From JALZUE01 sp051251725 (lineage in GTDB: Bacteria; Pseudomonadota; Gammaproteobacteria; Enterobacterales; Alteromonadaceae), in the NCBI GenBank assembly GCA_051251725.1, contig JBPOFN010000014.1:1-64000 (forward strand): a stretch of 64,000 nucleotides of DNA. The letters are read 5' to 3'. The position numbers and the translations under genes were made by a program. The notes below the pieces were generated by a model. The model did no database searches and was not told the DNA's origin. It worked only from the letters and a program-made list of their open reading frames with translations. Of this stretch, positions 54,955 to 63,591 are shown piece after piece (within the stretch, counting starts at the first letter, position 1; every line of letters starts with the position of its first letter).

Positions 54955-55164
54955 GTGTATTCCTGCGAGCGGTTGTAGGTTTTTTTAACGGGGTGTTTTT
55001 CTGCTGACTATTATGAAGTAGCCATAAATAAGTGCAACTTAAGTTCTAACGACTTAACTATCTTTTGTATTAGAAAAGAGCAGCTGCCTTCCTATATTTT
55101 CAGGACTAGAAACTGTCTAGTGAGCGAGGGGCCCCCACTTCGTATTTCATTGATATTGAATATA

Positions 55165-55182
55165 AACTAAGTTGACTTAGTT
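55165..55182 (-). terminator. Hairpin after the 441-residue hypothetical gene
   Basis: AACTAAG (55165-55171) pairs perfectly with CTTAGTT (55176-55182) around TTGA, directly after the minus-strand stop codon. No T run follows, so termination strength is uncertain. Confidence 0.45.
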
Positions 55183-55183
55183 C

Positions 55184-56509
55184 TTATTCGGCTGGCAAGT
55201 CGATACAAACCTCATCCCCTGATAATTGATAACACAATTGAGAAGCAAGTAACGTCGGAGATTCGCCTGTATATGGATTTTTGTACTTATCTGAATTAAT
55301 AATACTAGCTAGAGCTGCTTTATCTTCATTGATCATTATATTGAGCAATAGTAATCGAAGGTCTAGTTTGAATTTCTCTTCATAAAGGTCAAAGAATTTA
55401 GCTAGAACAGCTGTCTGTAGGTAAGAACCAACAATATTTCTGTAATTTTTGATAGTGAACCAAAATCGATTGTTCATTGCATTTCTTAACTTTTCTGAAT
55501 GTATATTCTCATTTTTTTCTGCAATTTTGACTAAACTAAGAAGATTTTCTTTTTTCGCATTAGTTGGAATTAATTGTAACTTCTGGTGTTCAAACATGTT
55601 ATTTAACGTCATGTTTTCTTTATATTTTATTTTAGCTTGAAAGTTATGAAAGGGATGGCCTACGCCTTCATCTATTTTAGCTAAATATTTAAACTGAAAT
55701 GCCCTTGTCCCTTGTGCAAACTTCATGAGCCACATCCTATTCATAGATATATCTTCAAACGATAAGGGATTAAGAGCACCACCAAACACTTCCCAATTAG
55801 CGAAACCTTGTTCTTTCAGTTTGCTCAACAGCGGTTGGTAGTAAAACTCAAAATTAACAATCGGTAACGCATGAAATACAGCTTCCGTAGCGGCTCTAAG
55901 AAATTTTCGCTCTAAAGATATTAGTTGTGACAATTGAAGTGCCGCTAACTCTAAGTCGTTATCTAATATATGAAAGTACACTTCTAAAAACGCTAGTCTT
56001 TGAATTGAAATAAGCGCATCAAAATCAGGCTTAGTAGCGGTAGAATTTAGTGGTTCGAAATTGGTTAATTTTGATAAAGACCTATAGTGTTCAGTAACAT
56101 TGAGTAGCTTATTAATTATTTGTTCAAGAGTCGCTCTGTTTTTAGCTGTTTCTGATAAGCAATTATTTTTATTAAATTCGCAGAAATAAGCTTTATTACT
56201 AAATATATCAGGTAAACCACTACCGTTTGGGTATTTTAGTTGCTGAGAGTAACCTAAAGTTCCCTTTGTAATTTCACTTAATTTAGCTTTATATAAACCT
56301 TGGGCTTGCTCGTTAGATATAGTATTAGAAGTAGATAAGGCGATTAATCCAATGAAAGCATTTTGTTTTAAATCTGTGGGATTAGAGTAATACTCGATCC
56401 ACTTTTTGGCCTTAGGGTTTAGTTCTTCATCGACATAAAGATGGTATGTGCCAGCCACTATAATGATAGTTACTAAAATTACTATTTTAAATTGCTTAAC
56501 TAATTCCAT
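55184..56509 (-). CDS. Hypothetical anchored helical protein
   Basis: A 441-residue protein, not recognised. It has an N-terminal transmembrane/signal-anchor helix (~8-25, IVILVTIIIVAGTYHLYV), followed by a largely alpha-helical extracytoplasmic region with Leu-rich repeats of helices (for example LELAALQLSQLISLERKFLRAA). There are four cysteines in two close pairs, CEFNKNNC near residue 110 and CYQLSGDEVC near the C-terminus, which suggests two disulfides in the periplasm. AT content looks higher than in its neighbours, and both flanks are gene-poor, so it may be an accessory gene. Confidence 0.65.
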   Translation of the reverse strand: MELVKQFKIVILVTIIIVAGTYHLYVDEELNPKAKKWIEYYSNPTDLKQNAFIGLIALSTSNTISNEQAQGLYKAKLSEITKGTLGYSQQLKYPNGSGLPDIFSNKAYFCEFNKNNCLSETAKNRATLEQIINKLLNVTEHYRSLSKLTNFEPLNSTATKPDFDALISIQRLAFLEVYFHILDNDLELAALQLSQLISLERKFLRAATEAVFHALPIVNFEFYYQPLLSKLKEQGFANWEVFGGALNPLSFEDISMNRMWLMKFAQGTRAFQFKYLAKIDEGVGHPFHNFQAKIKYKENMTLNNMFEHQKLQLIPTNAKKENLLSLVKIAEKNENIHSEKLRNAMNNRFWFTIKNYRNIVGSYLQTAVLAKFFDLYEEKFKLDLRLLLLNIMINEDKAALASIINSDKYKNPYTGESPTLLASQLCYQLSGDEVCIDLPAE

Positions 56510-56599
56510 TTTTACTCTAATAATTAGTAGTAAAGCATATTCATTAGACTATAAGGGGGATTGCTAACTGATCATAATTAAGTAATCTGATTAAACAAC

Positions 56600-56786
56600 T
56601 AGCCTAGAACTACGCGCAAACTGAAAATTATACCAGCCGAGCCAACCGGTACGTCGATCACTGCGCCGATGAAATATACCTTTCTATTTTTTTGCTTTAA
56701 ACATTTTTTAGCTGAATTCGCTGGTGTCGATTCCGCCCAAAGTTACCTCCGCTATTCTATAATCCTCAGTGCCGTTAGATTTATTT
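56600..56786 (-). pseudogene. Decayed copy of the 3' end of the BaiN-family flavoprotein gene
   Basis: On the minus strand this stretch reads NGTEDYRIAEVTLGGIDTSEF, then a stop, then FKAKK and a stop, then a frame shift, then TGWLGWYNFQF. This is the last ~55 residues of the intact gene at 57713-58930 (NGTEGYRTAEVTLGGIDTHEL ... TGWLGGYNFQF) with stops and frameshifts. At the DNA level similarity begins near AACTGAAAATTATA and ends near 56786. No larger piece of the gene is found. It is not expressed as a protein. The rest of 56510-56877 holds no gene. Confidence 0.8.
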
Positions 56787-56877
56787 GGTCGGAAAGGGCG
56801 AAGGGGTTGCTAATACTTGCGAGTGTTTGAGGTTAATAATTCATATTAACCCATTAAAAACATCGTAAGCAGGTACG

Positions 56878-57711
56878 CTATTCTTTTGGTGCTTTAGCGT
56901 TTTTTCTAAAAGCGTCAAGACACACCACATTACTTGTGCTGCTTACATTACTTACACTGTTTGCTAATTTTTGCTCTGCTGCTTCAATATTAATATCTTC
57001 AGCATGCTCGCTTTCTTGTTCGAAAAAAACCGATTCGTCTTGTTTAAATTGATTAATTTTGTCAGTGATTGTTTCATCATTTAAGCCGGAATAATTTTCT
57101 AACCAGTTTCGTAAAAATTCATGATGGGGTGAAAAATATTCTTTTTGATTTTTGTGTTTTCTTAAAAGTTGATTAACAAAAGCATCAAACCTTATTAATT
57201 CAAAATCTTGTGGAGTATAACCATTTTCATGAACCTCACTGTCAAAATACCACGAAACATCATTTATGGTTGCTTGTACTGAACGGTCACCACGCTGATG
57301 AAAAGCACAATTGTCATGAGTCGCATTATAATTATTTAAGCTTTCTTCAACTAGGTCATCATCATCAATGGCCATTTGCATTAGTTGCTGAACATGTAAA
57401 CTTATGTGATGGTCAAACATATTTAAAAAGGCAATTTCATCCCCTTTTTTTAACCCGGTTAAGGTCATTGAAAAACGTGAATGGTAGTCCATAACAATGA
57501 TCGATTTTTTGCGCTTTACCGTAATTACGTGCACCAGCCAATGCCAGTTATTAACACTGTTTTTACCCACTTGTACAAGGGTTGACGGCTGCGCCTGAAT
57601 CGCATCTTCAATAGTTTTATGATCTGTAGGTTCAATGGGTGAATGCTTTTTTCCTTTGATAGAGGAGGTAAAAAAGTCGGTTGCTGCTTTGGTACAATTA
57701 AAAATTAACAT
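56878..57711 (-). CDS. DUF6933-like protein of unknown function
   Basis: A 277-residue cytoplasmic protein. The N-terminal half (MLIFNCTKAATDFF ... NWHWLVHVITVKRKKSIIVMDYHSRFSMTLTGLKKGD) resembles the DUF6933 domain as I remember it. The C-terminal ~80 residues are acidic and low in complexity. The start codon is one base after the stop of the BaiN-family gene upstream, so the two are probably translated together. A decayed copy of that neighbour's 3' end lies directly downstream, so this gene is flanked on both sides by the same sequence. Confidence 0.75.
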   Translation of the reverse strand: MLIFNCTKAATDFFTSSIKGKKHSPIEPTDHKTIEDAIQAQPSTLVQVGKNSVNNWHWLVHVITVKRKKSIIVMDYHSRFSMTLTGLKKGDEIAFLNMFDHHISLHVQQLMQMAIDDDDLVEESLNNYNATHDNCAFHQRGDRSVQATINDVSWYFDSEVHENGYTPQDFELIRFDAFVNQLLRKHKNQKEYFSPHHEFLRNWLENYSGLNDETITDKINQFKQDESVFFEQESEHAEDINIEAAEQKLANSVSNVSSTSNVVCLDAFRKNAKAPKE

Positions 57712-57712
57712 A

Positions 57713-58930
57713 TTAAACTACTCGCCCGCACGCTACACCTGAGCTCCATGAAAACTGAAAATTATAGCCGCCGAGCCAGCCGGTTACGTCGATGACTTCG
57801 CCGATAAAAAATAACCCTTTCGATTTCTTTGCTTCAAAGGTTTTTGAGCTTAATTCGTGGGTGTCTATGCCGCCCAAAGTTACCTCAGCTGTTCTATAAC
57901 CCTCAGTGCCATTGGGTTTTATTTGCCAGTGGTGTAAATAATCGCTGAGCTTGGTAATTTCTTCTTTGCTAAGTTGATTGATGGTTTTGTCGATAATTTC
58001 ATGCTGGCTAACCATGGCTTCAATAAAGCTTTTAGGTAACACGGTTGCAAGCATGTTTTTAAGTGACTTTTTCGGGCTGTCGTCACGCCATTTAGTGATT
58101 AATTCAGTGGTGTTAAATTCGGGTAGTAGGTTAATACTTACATACTGGCCAGCTTGCCAAAATGATGATATTTGTAAAATTGCGGGCCCTGATAAGCCGC
58201 GGTGAGTAAATAAAATATTCTCTTTAAAACTCACGCCATTTTCACTGCTCACAATAGTGGGGATACTAATACCAGATAAACCGTCAAAGCGTTCTTTGTC
58301 AAAATCATGCAAGGTAAAAGGGACTAATGCAGCGGTAGTGGGTAAAACATTTAAGCCGAACTGCTCTGCTATTTTATAACCGATGGGTGTTGCGCCCAGT
58401 TTTGGCATGGTTAGCCCGCCGCTAGCAACTACGAGCGATGCACATTCGTAACTCCCGTTGTTGGTGTCAACGCGGTAGCCGACGGTAGTTTTTGTTATGG
58501 TGTTAACTTCGCTACGTAATTCAACTTTTGCCCCTGCCCATTCACATTCGGTCATCAAAATGTCAACGATATCTTGCGCGCTATTGTCGCAAAATAATTG
58601 CCCTAAGGTTTTATGATGATAGGCAAGGCCGTGGCGGTCGACTAATTCGATAAAGTCTTGCGCGGTATAACGGCTTAACGCTGATTTTACAAAGTGCGGA
58701 TTTTGGCATAGGTAGTTATCGGGGCTGGCGCTTTCGTTGGTAAAGTTACAGCGTCCGCCACCAGAAATTAAAATTTTTCGGCCGGGTTTTTTACCCATAT
58801 CAAGCACGATAACATCTCGACCACTGTAGCCCGCTTGCGCTGCACACATTAAGCCAGCAGCACCAGCACCAATAATAAGAACGTCAGTTGTAATCACACT
58901 TAATTTACCCGAATAAAATTTCGAGCTCAT
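57713..58930 (-). CDS. BaiN/HI0933-family FAD-dependent oxidoreductase
   Basis: A 405-residue flavoprotein. DVLIIGAGAAGLMCAAQAGYSG binds FAD. KPGRKILISGGGRCNFTN is the family signature, followed by VVASGGLTMPKLGATPIGYKIAEQFG, FTHRGLSGPAILQ and the C-terminal IGEVIDVTGWLGGYNFQFSWSSG. The family (including YhiN of E. coli) is widespread. Members have been linked to bile-acid reduction in gut bacteria, but the reaction in marine bacteria is unknown. The gene is intact, and its last ~55 codons recur as a remnant 1 kb downstream. Confidence 0.93.
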   Translation of the reverse strand: MSSKFYSGKLSVITTDVLIIGAGAAGLMCAAQAGYSGRDVIVLDMGKKPGRKILISGGGRCNFTNESASPDNYLCQNPHFVKSALSRYTAQDFIELVDRHGLAYHHKTLGQLFCDNSAQDIVDILMTECEWAGAKVELRSEVNTITKTTVGYRVDTNNGSYECASLVVASGGLTMPKLGATPIGYKIAEQFGLNVLPTTAALVPFTLHDFDKERFDGLSGISIPTIVSSENGVSFKENILFTHRGLSGPAILQISSFWQAGQYVSINLLPEFNTTELITKWRDDSPKKSLKNMLATVLPKSFIEAMVSQHEIIDKTINQLSKEEITKLSDYLHHWQIKPNGTEGYRTAEVTLGGIDTHELSSKTFEAKKSKGLFFIGEVIDVTGWLGGYNFQFSWSSGVACGRVV

Positions 58931-59211
58931 TATAAAGCATTTTAGCTAGGCTGCTAGAAATGCTTATCAGCGCGATAAAATGGGTAACACTCAATAACAT
59001 TAAACAACAATAATTAACAAAAGTTAAGTCTATGATTGCCGTGAATATTTTATTTCATCCGCGGTATGAGAAAGATAAAGAAGTGTAAAATTTTATTTAT
59101 TTAGCGAACTTTATGACTTGTTTACTCGTCTACCTGCTGTAAATAACGTTGGCACCACAGATCACGTTATTTAACTTTTGAATACCCGCATTAATTTTAT
59201 AAGGTTTATAC

Positions 59212-60723
59212 ATGTATTTAACAAAACATTTAAGCGTGTTTGGTAATTTTTGCCAAAAATCGAGCATGATGGTTTTTCTCTCTATTTTACTGGTGACAGG
59301 TTGCGACTCATCAAGTAGCGATGATGATAGTGAGGGCGGTTTACGTTTTTATAATATTTCGAAAAATTCGCCGGCAATTTATTTAACTGTTGATGAAGAC
59401 TTAACTGATGAAGACGATGACGCTTTTGAAAAAACTTATACCGGGGTTAGTTTTACCGCGATAAGTGCTTATACCAGTATTGGTACTGGCGAATACGCTT
59501 ATGAAATTGCATATCAAAGTGATGACAGTAAATCACGTGAAGATCTGAGCATTATTAATGAGGGCAGCATTAATATTATTAATGAAAGTACTCAGTTGAT
59601 GGTGTTGAGCGCAGGTGTTAATGACCCTGTAGTGACAGTATTCGATATTCCACTGATTGATGATGATATTGACGACGATGATGACCTTTTTAATTTACGT
59701 TTATTGAATATGGTTGGCGCGAATGATGTGGTTAATTTGTATGTTTCAAAAGACGATGAAACCTTCAATGAAGCACAATTAATTGGTCAACTTAATGAAG
59801 GTGTGCTGTCAGATAATGTTAAATACGAACAAGACACTTATATATTTTATATTACTGATCCTGAAACTGGTGAGGTGATTTTTCAATCAGATGAAGTGAT
59901 ATTTGCTTATGCTTCTCAGTATATTATTGTTGTTCGCGAAAATACCGCAGCGGGTGATTCCCCATATGTTATTGATAGAATTTCAAACTCAGCGGTTACT
60001 GAATATATTGATGTGCAAACGGAAAGTAATTTACGGGTTTTTAATGCGGTTGAGCAACATTATTTAGTGCCTGATTATACTGGAGATTTATCTTTAAAAT
60101 TTACCAGTATTGAAAACTCGGTCGCGATAGACTCACTTAGTTTTGGTGAATTCAGCACTACTCAGCAGCAGCAAAGTGGTGACTACACTATCGATTTAAC
60201 CATTGCAGGTACAGAGCAGTACTTGTTGGCGAACCATTTATTTACCTTACCGCAAAATACCGATAAAACTGTTTTTTTCTATTTAGAAGAAGAAAATATT
60301 GATGATGATAATGATGGCGATTTTGATGAAAACAACGACGGTATTATTGATGAAGTTGAGGTAAATATTCACTCGTTAATCGTTGAAAATAGCAATAATC
60401 AAAGTATTTATGACCATCAAATCAAGATTATTAACTTAATCGATAATGATGATTTTGATTATGTGCAGGTTTATTTTGTCAAGAGCAATGAGTTGATCGA
60501 CACCGCTTCTTATAAAACTATTGCTGCTTATGCGAAAAATACCAATATCACTTTGTTAAATAATACCTACAAAGCTTATGTGGTCGCGAAAAGTGGTAGT
60601 AGTGATATTATCTTGAATTCGTTTGAATTGACTTTGAATGAAGAATCAACCGAGCAATTTATGATTTTACAAACCGACGAAACAGCACCAAGCGGCTATC
60701 GTGTCTCAATCTCAGCTCAGTAG
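59212..60723 (+). CDS. Acidic DUF4397-like lipoprotein with calcium-loop motifs
   Basis: A 503-residue lipoprotein with a lipobox ending in Cys31 (VTGC). Three repeats of a beta-rich unit are recognisable (LRFYNISKNSPAIYLTV, LRLLNMVGANDVVNLYV, LRVFNAVEQHYL), similar to DUF4397 domains. It is very rich in Asp/Glu. Near residues 363-383 two loops with D-x-D/N-x-D-G spacing (DDNDGDFDE, ENNDGIIDE) look like dockerin or thrombospondin-3 calcium sites. I infer a surface or periplasmic Ca-binding structural or adhesive protein. It is followed by an OmpR-type regulator gene after 58 bases. Confidence 0.75.
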   Translation: MYLTKHLSVFGNFCQKSSMMVFLSILLVTGCDSSSSDDDSEGGLRFYNISKNSPAIYLTVDEDLTDEDDDAFEKTYTGVSFTAISAYTSIGTGEYAYEIAYQSDDSKSREDLSIINEGSINIINESTQLMVLSAGVNDPVVTVFDIPLIDDDIDDDDDLFNLRLLNMVGANDVVNLYVSKDDETFNEAQLIGQLNEGVLSDNVKYEQDTYIFYITDPETGEVIFQSDEVIFAYASQYIIVVRENTAAGDSPYVIDRISNSAVTEYIDVQTESNLRVFNAVEQHYLVPDYTGDLSLKFTSIENSVAIDSLSFGEFSTTQQQQSGDYTIDLTIAGTEQYLLANHLFTLPQNTDKTVFFYLEEENIDDDNDGDFDENNDGIIDEVEVNIHSLIVENSNNQSIYDHQIKIINLIDNDDFDYVQVYFVKSNELIDTASYKTIAAYAKNTNITLLNNTYKAYVVAKSGSSDIILNSFELTLNEESTEQFMILQTDETAPSGYRVSISAQ

Positions 60724-60781
60724 TGCTGGCTTTTATCAGCTAGGTTTATCATCAAATTAATTAAGTGATTTTAAGAATTCT

Positions 60782-61459
60782 ATGAATAATAACTTGTTAG
60801 TTTTATCTGACTCATTAGGTTTTACAGCACCCTTGACGGCGAATAATATAACCACTAGCGTTTGTTGCTCGCCAAGTGAGGTGTTAAAAAAGTGTGCGGT
60901 GAAAAAGTACGATTTGATCATGATTGATTTACGCAAGGATAGTGGTTATTTATTGGATGTTATCCGCTACCTGCGTAAAAAAACTAATATTGTGATTTGG
61001 CTACTAACTGCCGAGCTAAAACCAACTAATATTATTGAATTTTTACAAACCGGAGCTGATAACTGCTTTGCTAAAAAAACCAGTAAACAGGAATTGCAGG
61101 TGCGAATTGACGCTTTTTTCAGACGTAAAAATATTGCGGGTGGTGTGGCTGAAATTAACAAGCTCATTATTGATGAATTGTCATTATGTTTAGCAAGCCG
61201 AGAGTTGAAGTTCATGGGCGAAAATATTCAGATCACCGCGATTGAATTTGAATTGTTACAGCTGCTAATGTCGAATATTAATCGTGTGGTTTCGCGCGGC
61301 GATATTGCTGAAAATATCTTTAATCGTAATTTGGTTTATTGCAGTAAAAGCGTCAATATGCACATTTCTAATATTCGTAAAAAGCTTAATAGCTTAAATC
61401 ACCATGAATATATTAAAACGGTGCGTGGTAATGGCTACGTTTTTGTTTCTGCTGCGTAA
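60782..61459 (+). CDS. OmpR/PhoB-type response regulator, no kinase nearby
   Basis: A 225-residue regulator. The receiver half (~1-115) keeps the phospho-acceptor Asp (LIMIDLRKD), the switch Thr (LLTAE) and Lys (AKKTSK), but the usual acidic pair at the end of strand 1 is reduced to LVLSDS, so Mg2+ binding may be weak. The winged-helix half (~130-224) is typical: ITAIEFELLQLLMSN, RGDIAENIF, SVNMHISNIRKKL and IKTVRGNGYVF. No kinase gene is adjacent. A terminator follows. It may control the lipoprotein gene upstream, but nothing in the sequence proves this. Confidence 0.9.
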   Translation: MNNNLLVLSDSLGFTAPLTANNITTSVCCSPSEVLKKCAVKKYDLIMIDLRKDSGYLLDVIRYLRKKTNIVIWLLTAELKPTNIIEFLQTGADNCFAKKTSKQELQVRIDAFFRRKNIAGGVAEINKLIIDELSLCLASRELKFMGENIQITAIEFELLQLLMSNINRVVSRGDIAENIFNRNLVYCSKSVNMHISNIRKKLNSLNHHEYIKTVRGNGYVFVSAA

Positions 61460-61478
61460 GCTGGTTATTGTGTTGAAG

Positions 61479-61510
61479 ATCAGCCGTTATTAATAGCGGC
61501 TGATTTATTT
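61479..61510 (+). terminator. Terminator of the response regulator gene
   Basis: ATCAGCCGTTAT (61479-61490) pairs with ATAGCGGCTGAT (61493-61504) with one wobble, and TTATTT follows. Confidence 0.7.
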
Positions 61511-61582
61511 AGCGCTTTATTAAGTGCTGATCTAGGAGTAAATTATTAATCATAACTTTTATCTGGTGTCAGTGTTTAATTT

Positions 61583-62137
61583 ATGATGTTTTTTCATAAG
61601 CTTTTCGAATATATCAAATTAGTCATTTTTGTTGGGGCTATTTTAGTTGGCATTCAAGTGCCAGGTTTTGTCGATCAGTATGGAAAAAATTTAACGGCGC
61701 GAGTGTCTGAATCAGAACATAGCATTGCCGCTTTTCAAGCTGACGCGGATAAATACTTTGCCGGCGATTTAACCCGCTTGCTTGACCATTATCAACGCCA
61801 AGCGGATCCCGTAATAATTGCTGGTGGAGCCAGTATTGGTAGCTTAGTGGCGCGTAATGTTTTGTTAACGCAAGCTTTGCAGTCATTTAACCAGTCTATT
61901 CATAGTCCTTATATGCAAGTTTTTTTACAGCCGGTTAAGGAAATACGCACTGAGGTGTGGCAAAACTATAACTATACCGTGGTATTAAATGTCGACTCGA
62001 TTGTTATCGGGATTTTAGTCGCAATTTTATTATTGGCGTTATTTGAAATGTCGCTATTTAGCTGCGCTGTGGTTTGTAAAAAATGCTTAAATTTGAACAA
62101 TAAAAAAGGAGCTAAAAAGCCCCTTCATCAACATTAA
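61583..62137 (+). CDS. DUF2937 family membrane protein
   Basis: A 184-residue protein matching DUF2937 as I recall it. There is an N-terminal transmembrane helix with VIFVGAILVGIQVPGFVDQYGK, an extracytoplasmic helical region (~35-130), and a C-terminal helix at ~138-160, followed by a basic cytoplasmic tail with CAVVCKKC. The family is found across Gammaproteobacteria without a known function. It is convergent with the ferritin gene. Confidence 0.82.
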   Translation: MMFFHKLFEYIKLVIFVGAILVGIQVPGFVDQYGKNLTARVSESEHSIAAFQADADKYFAGDLTRLLDHYQRQADPVIIAGGASIGSLVARNVLLTQALQSFNQSIHSPYMQVFLQPVKEIRTEVWQNYNYTVVLNVDSIVIGILVAILLLALFEMSLFSCAVVCKKCLNLNNKKGAKKPLHQH

Positions 62138-62145
62138 CCTTTATT

Positions 62146-62163
62146 GGCTAGTTTTTGCTAGCC
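62146..62163. terminator. Small hairpin between DUF2937 and ferritin genes
   Basis: GGCTAG (62146-62151) pairs with CTAGCC (62158-62163) around a T-rich loop, between two convergent genes. The stem is short, so the call is weak. Confidence 0.35.
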
Positions 62164-62190
62164 CCAAATTAGCTAAATTAATCAGCTGTT

Positions 62191-62712
62191 TTAGTCGGTC
62201 ATAATGCTGCCATTGCTACCGTTTTTTGCCATTTCTGCTAAATCTTTATCAACAAAGAATAAGGCGTGTCCGTCGTGGCCGACTAAATTAATTTTGTCTA
62301 AAACACTTTTGAATAATGTTTCTTCTTCATGCTGCTCAGCAACATACCACTGCAAGAAGTTAAAAGTAGAATAGTCTTGATTGGTAAATGCTTCATGCGC
62401 TAACGAATTAATGCGCTCAGTGATCAAACATTCATGCTCGTAAGTTTTTTCAAAAATATCAGCTAACGATTCAAACTCATGTGGCGGCGCGTCAATCGCA
62501 CCTAAAATAGGTAATGCGCCAGTTTCACTTACATAAGTGAATAAGCGGGTCATGTGATCCATTTCTTCAGCAGCATGTTTACGCATAAAAGCAGCAGCAC
62601 CTTCAAAGCCTTGTTCTTCACACCAAGCACTCATTTGTAAATATAAGTTTGATGAATAGAACTCTAAATTAATTTGAGTGTTGAGTTTCTCAACCATAGG
62701 TGCTTTTAACAT
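62191..62712 (-). CDS. ftnA: Non-haem ferritin (FtnA type)
   Basis: A 173-residue four-helix ferritin. The di-iron ferroxidase ligands are visible: Glu in NLEFYSSNLYLQMSAW, the ExxH pair in AAEEMDHM, a later Glu in YEHECLITERI and the QWYVAEQHEEE segment. It stores iron and protects against Fenton chemistry in the cytoplasm. I chose ATG at 62712, which has AAGAGA upstream and begins with the usual MLKAPMVEKLN; an ATG ten codons earlier would add an atypical extension. A Fur-box-like site lies ~97 bases upstream. Confidence 0.95.
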   Translation of the reverse strand: MLKAPMVEKLNTQINLEFYSSNLYLQMSAWCEEQGFEGAAAFMRKHAAEEMDHMTRLFTYVSETGALPILGAIDAPPHEFESLADIFEKTYEHECLITERINSLAHEAFTNQDYSTFNFLQWYVAEQHEEETLFKSVLDKINLVGHDGHALFFVDKDLAEMAKNGSNGSIMTD

Positions 62713-62808
62713 GATAAATCTCTTTTGGTAAAAATTGAGCAAATTCTGCCTGTTTTAAACTAAAATCGCAAGCATTTAAATATAAAAAAGACAATAAAAA
62801 CAGTAAGA

Positions 62809-62827
62809 TATAATGATAATCGTTTTT
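62809..62827. promoter_or_regulatory. Fur-box-like site upstream of ferritin
   Basis: TATAATGATAATCGTTTTT matches the 19-base Fur consensus (GATAATGATAATCATTATC) at about 14-15 positions, including the unbroken ATAATGATAATC core. It lies between the peroxiredoxin stop and the ferritin start. Iron-dependent control of ferritin, direct or by anti-repression, is the likely role. Confidence 0.55.
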
Positions 62828-62861
62828 ATTATCTTTATGAACTAAGTTCGTAATCGCGTTG

Positions 62862-63335
62862 TTATAATGCGGCTAAAACTGTTTCGGCTTTACTTGCTTC
62901 AAATTCTTTAGGTTTTTCAACAAATAAGCTGGTTACTACACCATCGTCAACAATCATGGCATAACGTTGAGAGCGTAAACCGCCAAAAGCAGCCGTATCC
63001 ATTTCAAGTCCTAATGATTTAGTAAAGCTACCATCGCCGTCAGCTAACATCATTAGGTTTTCAGCATTTTGTGCTTTGCCCCATGCTTCCATAACAAAAG
63101 CATCGTTTACGGCTAAGCAAATAATAGCGTCAACGCCTTTTGCTTTAAATTCGTCAAAGTTAACAACATAGCCGGGTAAATGTGCTTCAGAGCATGTTGG
63201 AGTAAATGCCCCTGGTACGGCAAACAAAACTACTTTTTTATCTGAGAAAAATTCTAGCGTATTGTAAGTGTTCATTTCGCCATTTTTACGTTCTTGTAAT
63301 TGGCCTTCTGGTATTGGTTGGCTTGCTTGGATCAT
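62862..63335 (-). CDS. Prx5-type peroxiredoxin
   Basis: A 157-residue atypical 2-Cys-type peroxiredoxin. The active site PGAFTPTCSEAHLPGY places the peroxidatic Cys at residue 48. The motif FGGLRSQRYAMIVDDGVV carries the catalytic arginine. It lacks the C-terminal glutaredoxin domain that fuses to this peroxiredoxin in Vibrio and Haemophilus, so it must use a separate glutaredoxin or thioredoxin. AGGAA precedes the ATG. It is on the same strand as ferritin, so both could defend against iron-driven peroxide damage. Confidence 0.93.
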   Translation of the reverse strand: MIQASQPIPEGQLQERKNGEMNTYNTLEFFSDKKVVLFAVPGAFTPTCSEAHLPGYVVNFDEFKAKGVDAIICLAVNDAFVMEAWGKAQNAENLMMLADGDGSFTKSLGLEMDTAAFGGLRSQRYAMIVDDGVVTSLFVEKPKEFEASKAETVLAAL

Positions 63336-63347
63336 TGGGGTTCCTAT

Positions 63348-63503
63348 TTAATGTAGGTTTATGGGTTTACATAAAAAGCCTTTGTCATGTGCTACGCGCG
63401 CGCAGTCTTTACAAAGGTATCTTGGCTTATCGACAATCTGAATTAATTCGTGGACATTTTTTTCAATGTCTTTTTTTTTCCACTTACATAGTGATTTGGC
63501 CAT
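63348..63503 (-). CDS. 51-residue four-cysteine protein, putative zinc-binding
   Basis: The ATG at 63503 is preceded by a strong ribosome-binding site (GGAGG) and encodes a 51-residue, lysine-rich protein beginning MAKSLCKWKKKDIEK. Cysteines at 6, 31, 34 and 45 (CKDC with two outliers) could bind one zinc ion. It resembles short conserved proteins of Shewanella/Vibrio-type bacteria without known function. An in-frame upstream ATG would add 24 residues, but without a ribosome-binding site. It ends 12 bases before the peroxiredoxin start, so it is probably in the same operon. Confidence 0.7.
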   Translation of the reverse strand: MAKSLCKWKKKDIEKNVHELIQIVDKPRYLCKDCARVAHDKGFLCKPINLH

Positions 63504-63591
63504 ATTGCTGCCTCCACTAATTAACTTGAGATAAGTGTAGATGAATTCACGAGCTAACGCATCAGCTCGTGTCATATTTAATGGTAAGATT

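Noticed and set aside
63206..63520. Plus-strand frame of 104 codons over the peroxiredoxin/microprotein region
   Set aside because: It overlaps two better-supported minus-strand genes with ribosome-binding sites and resembles nothing.
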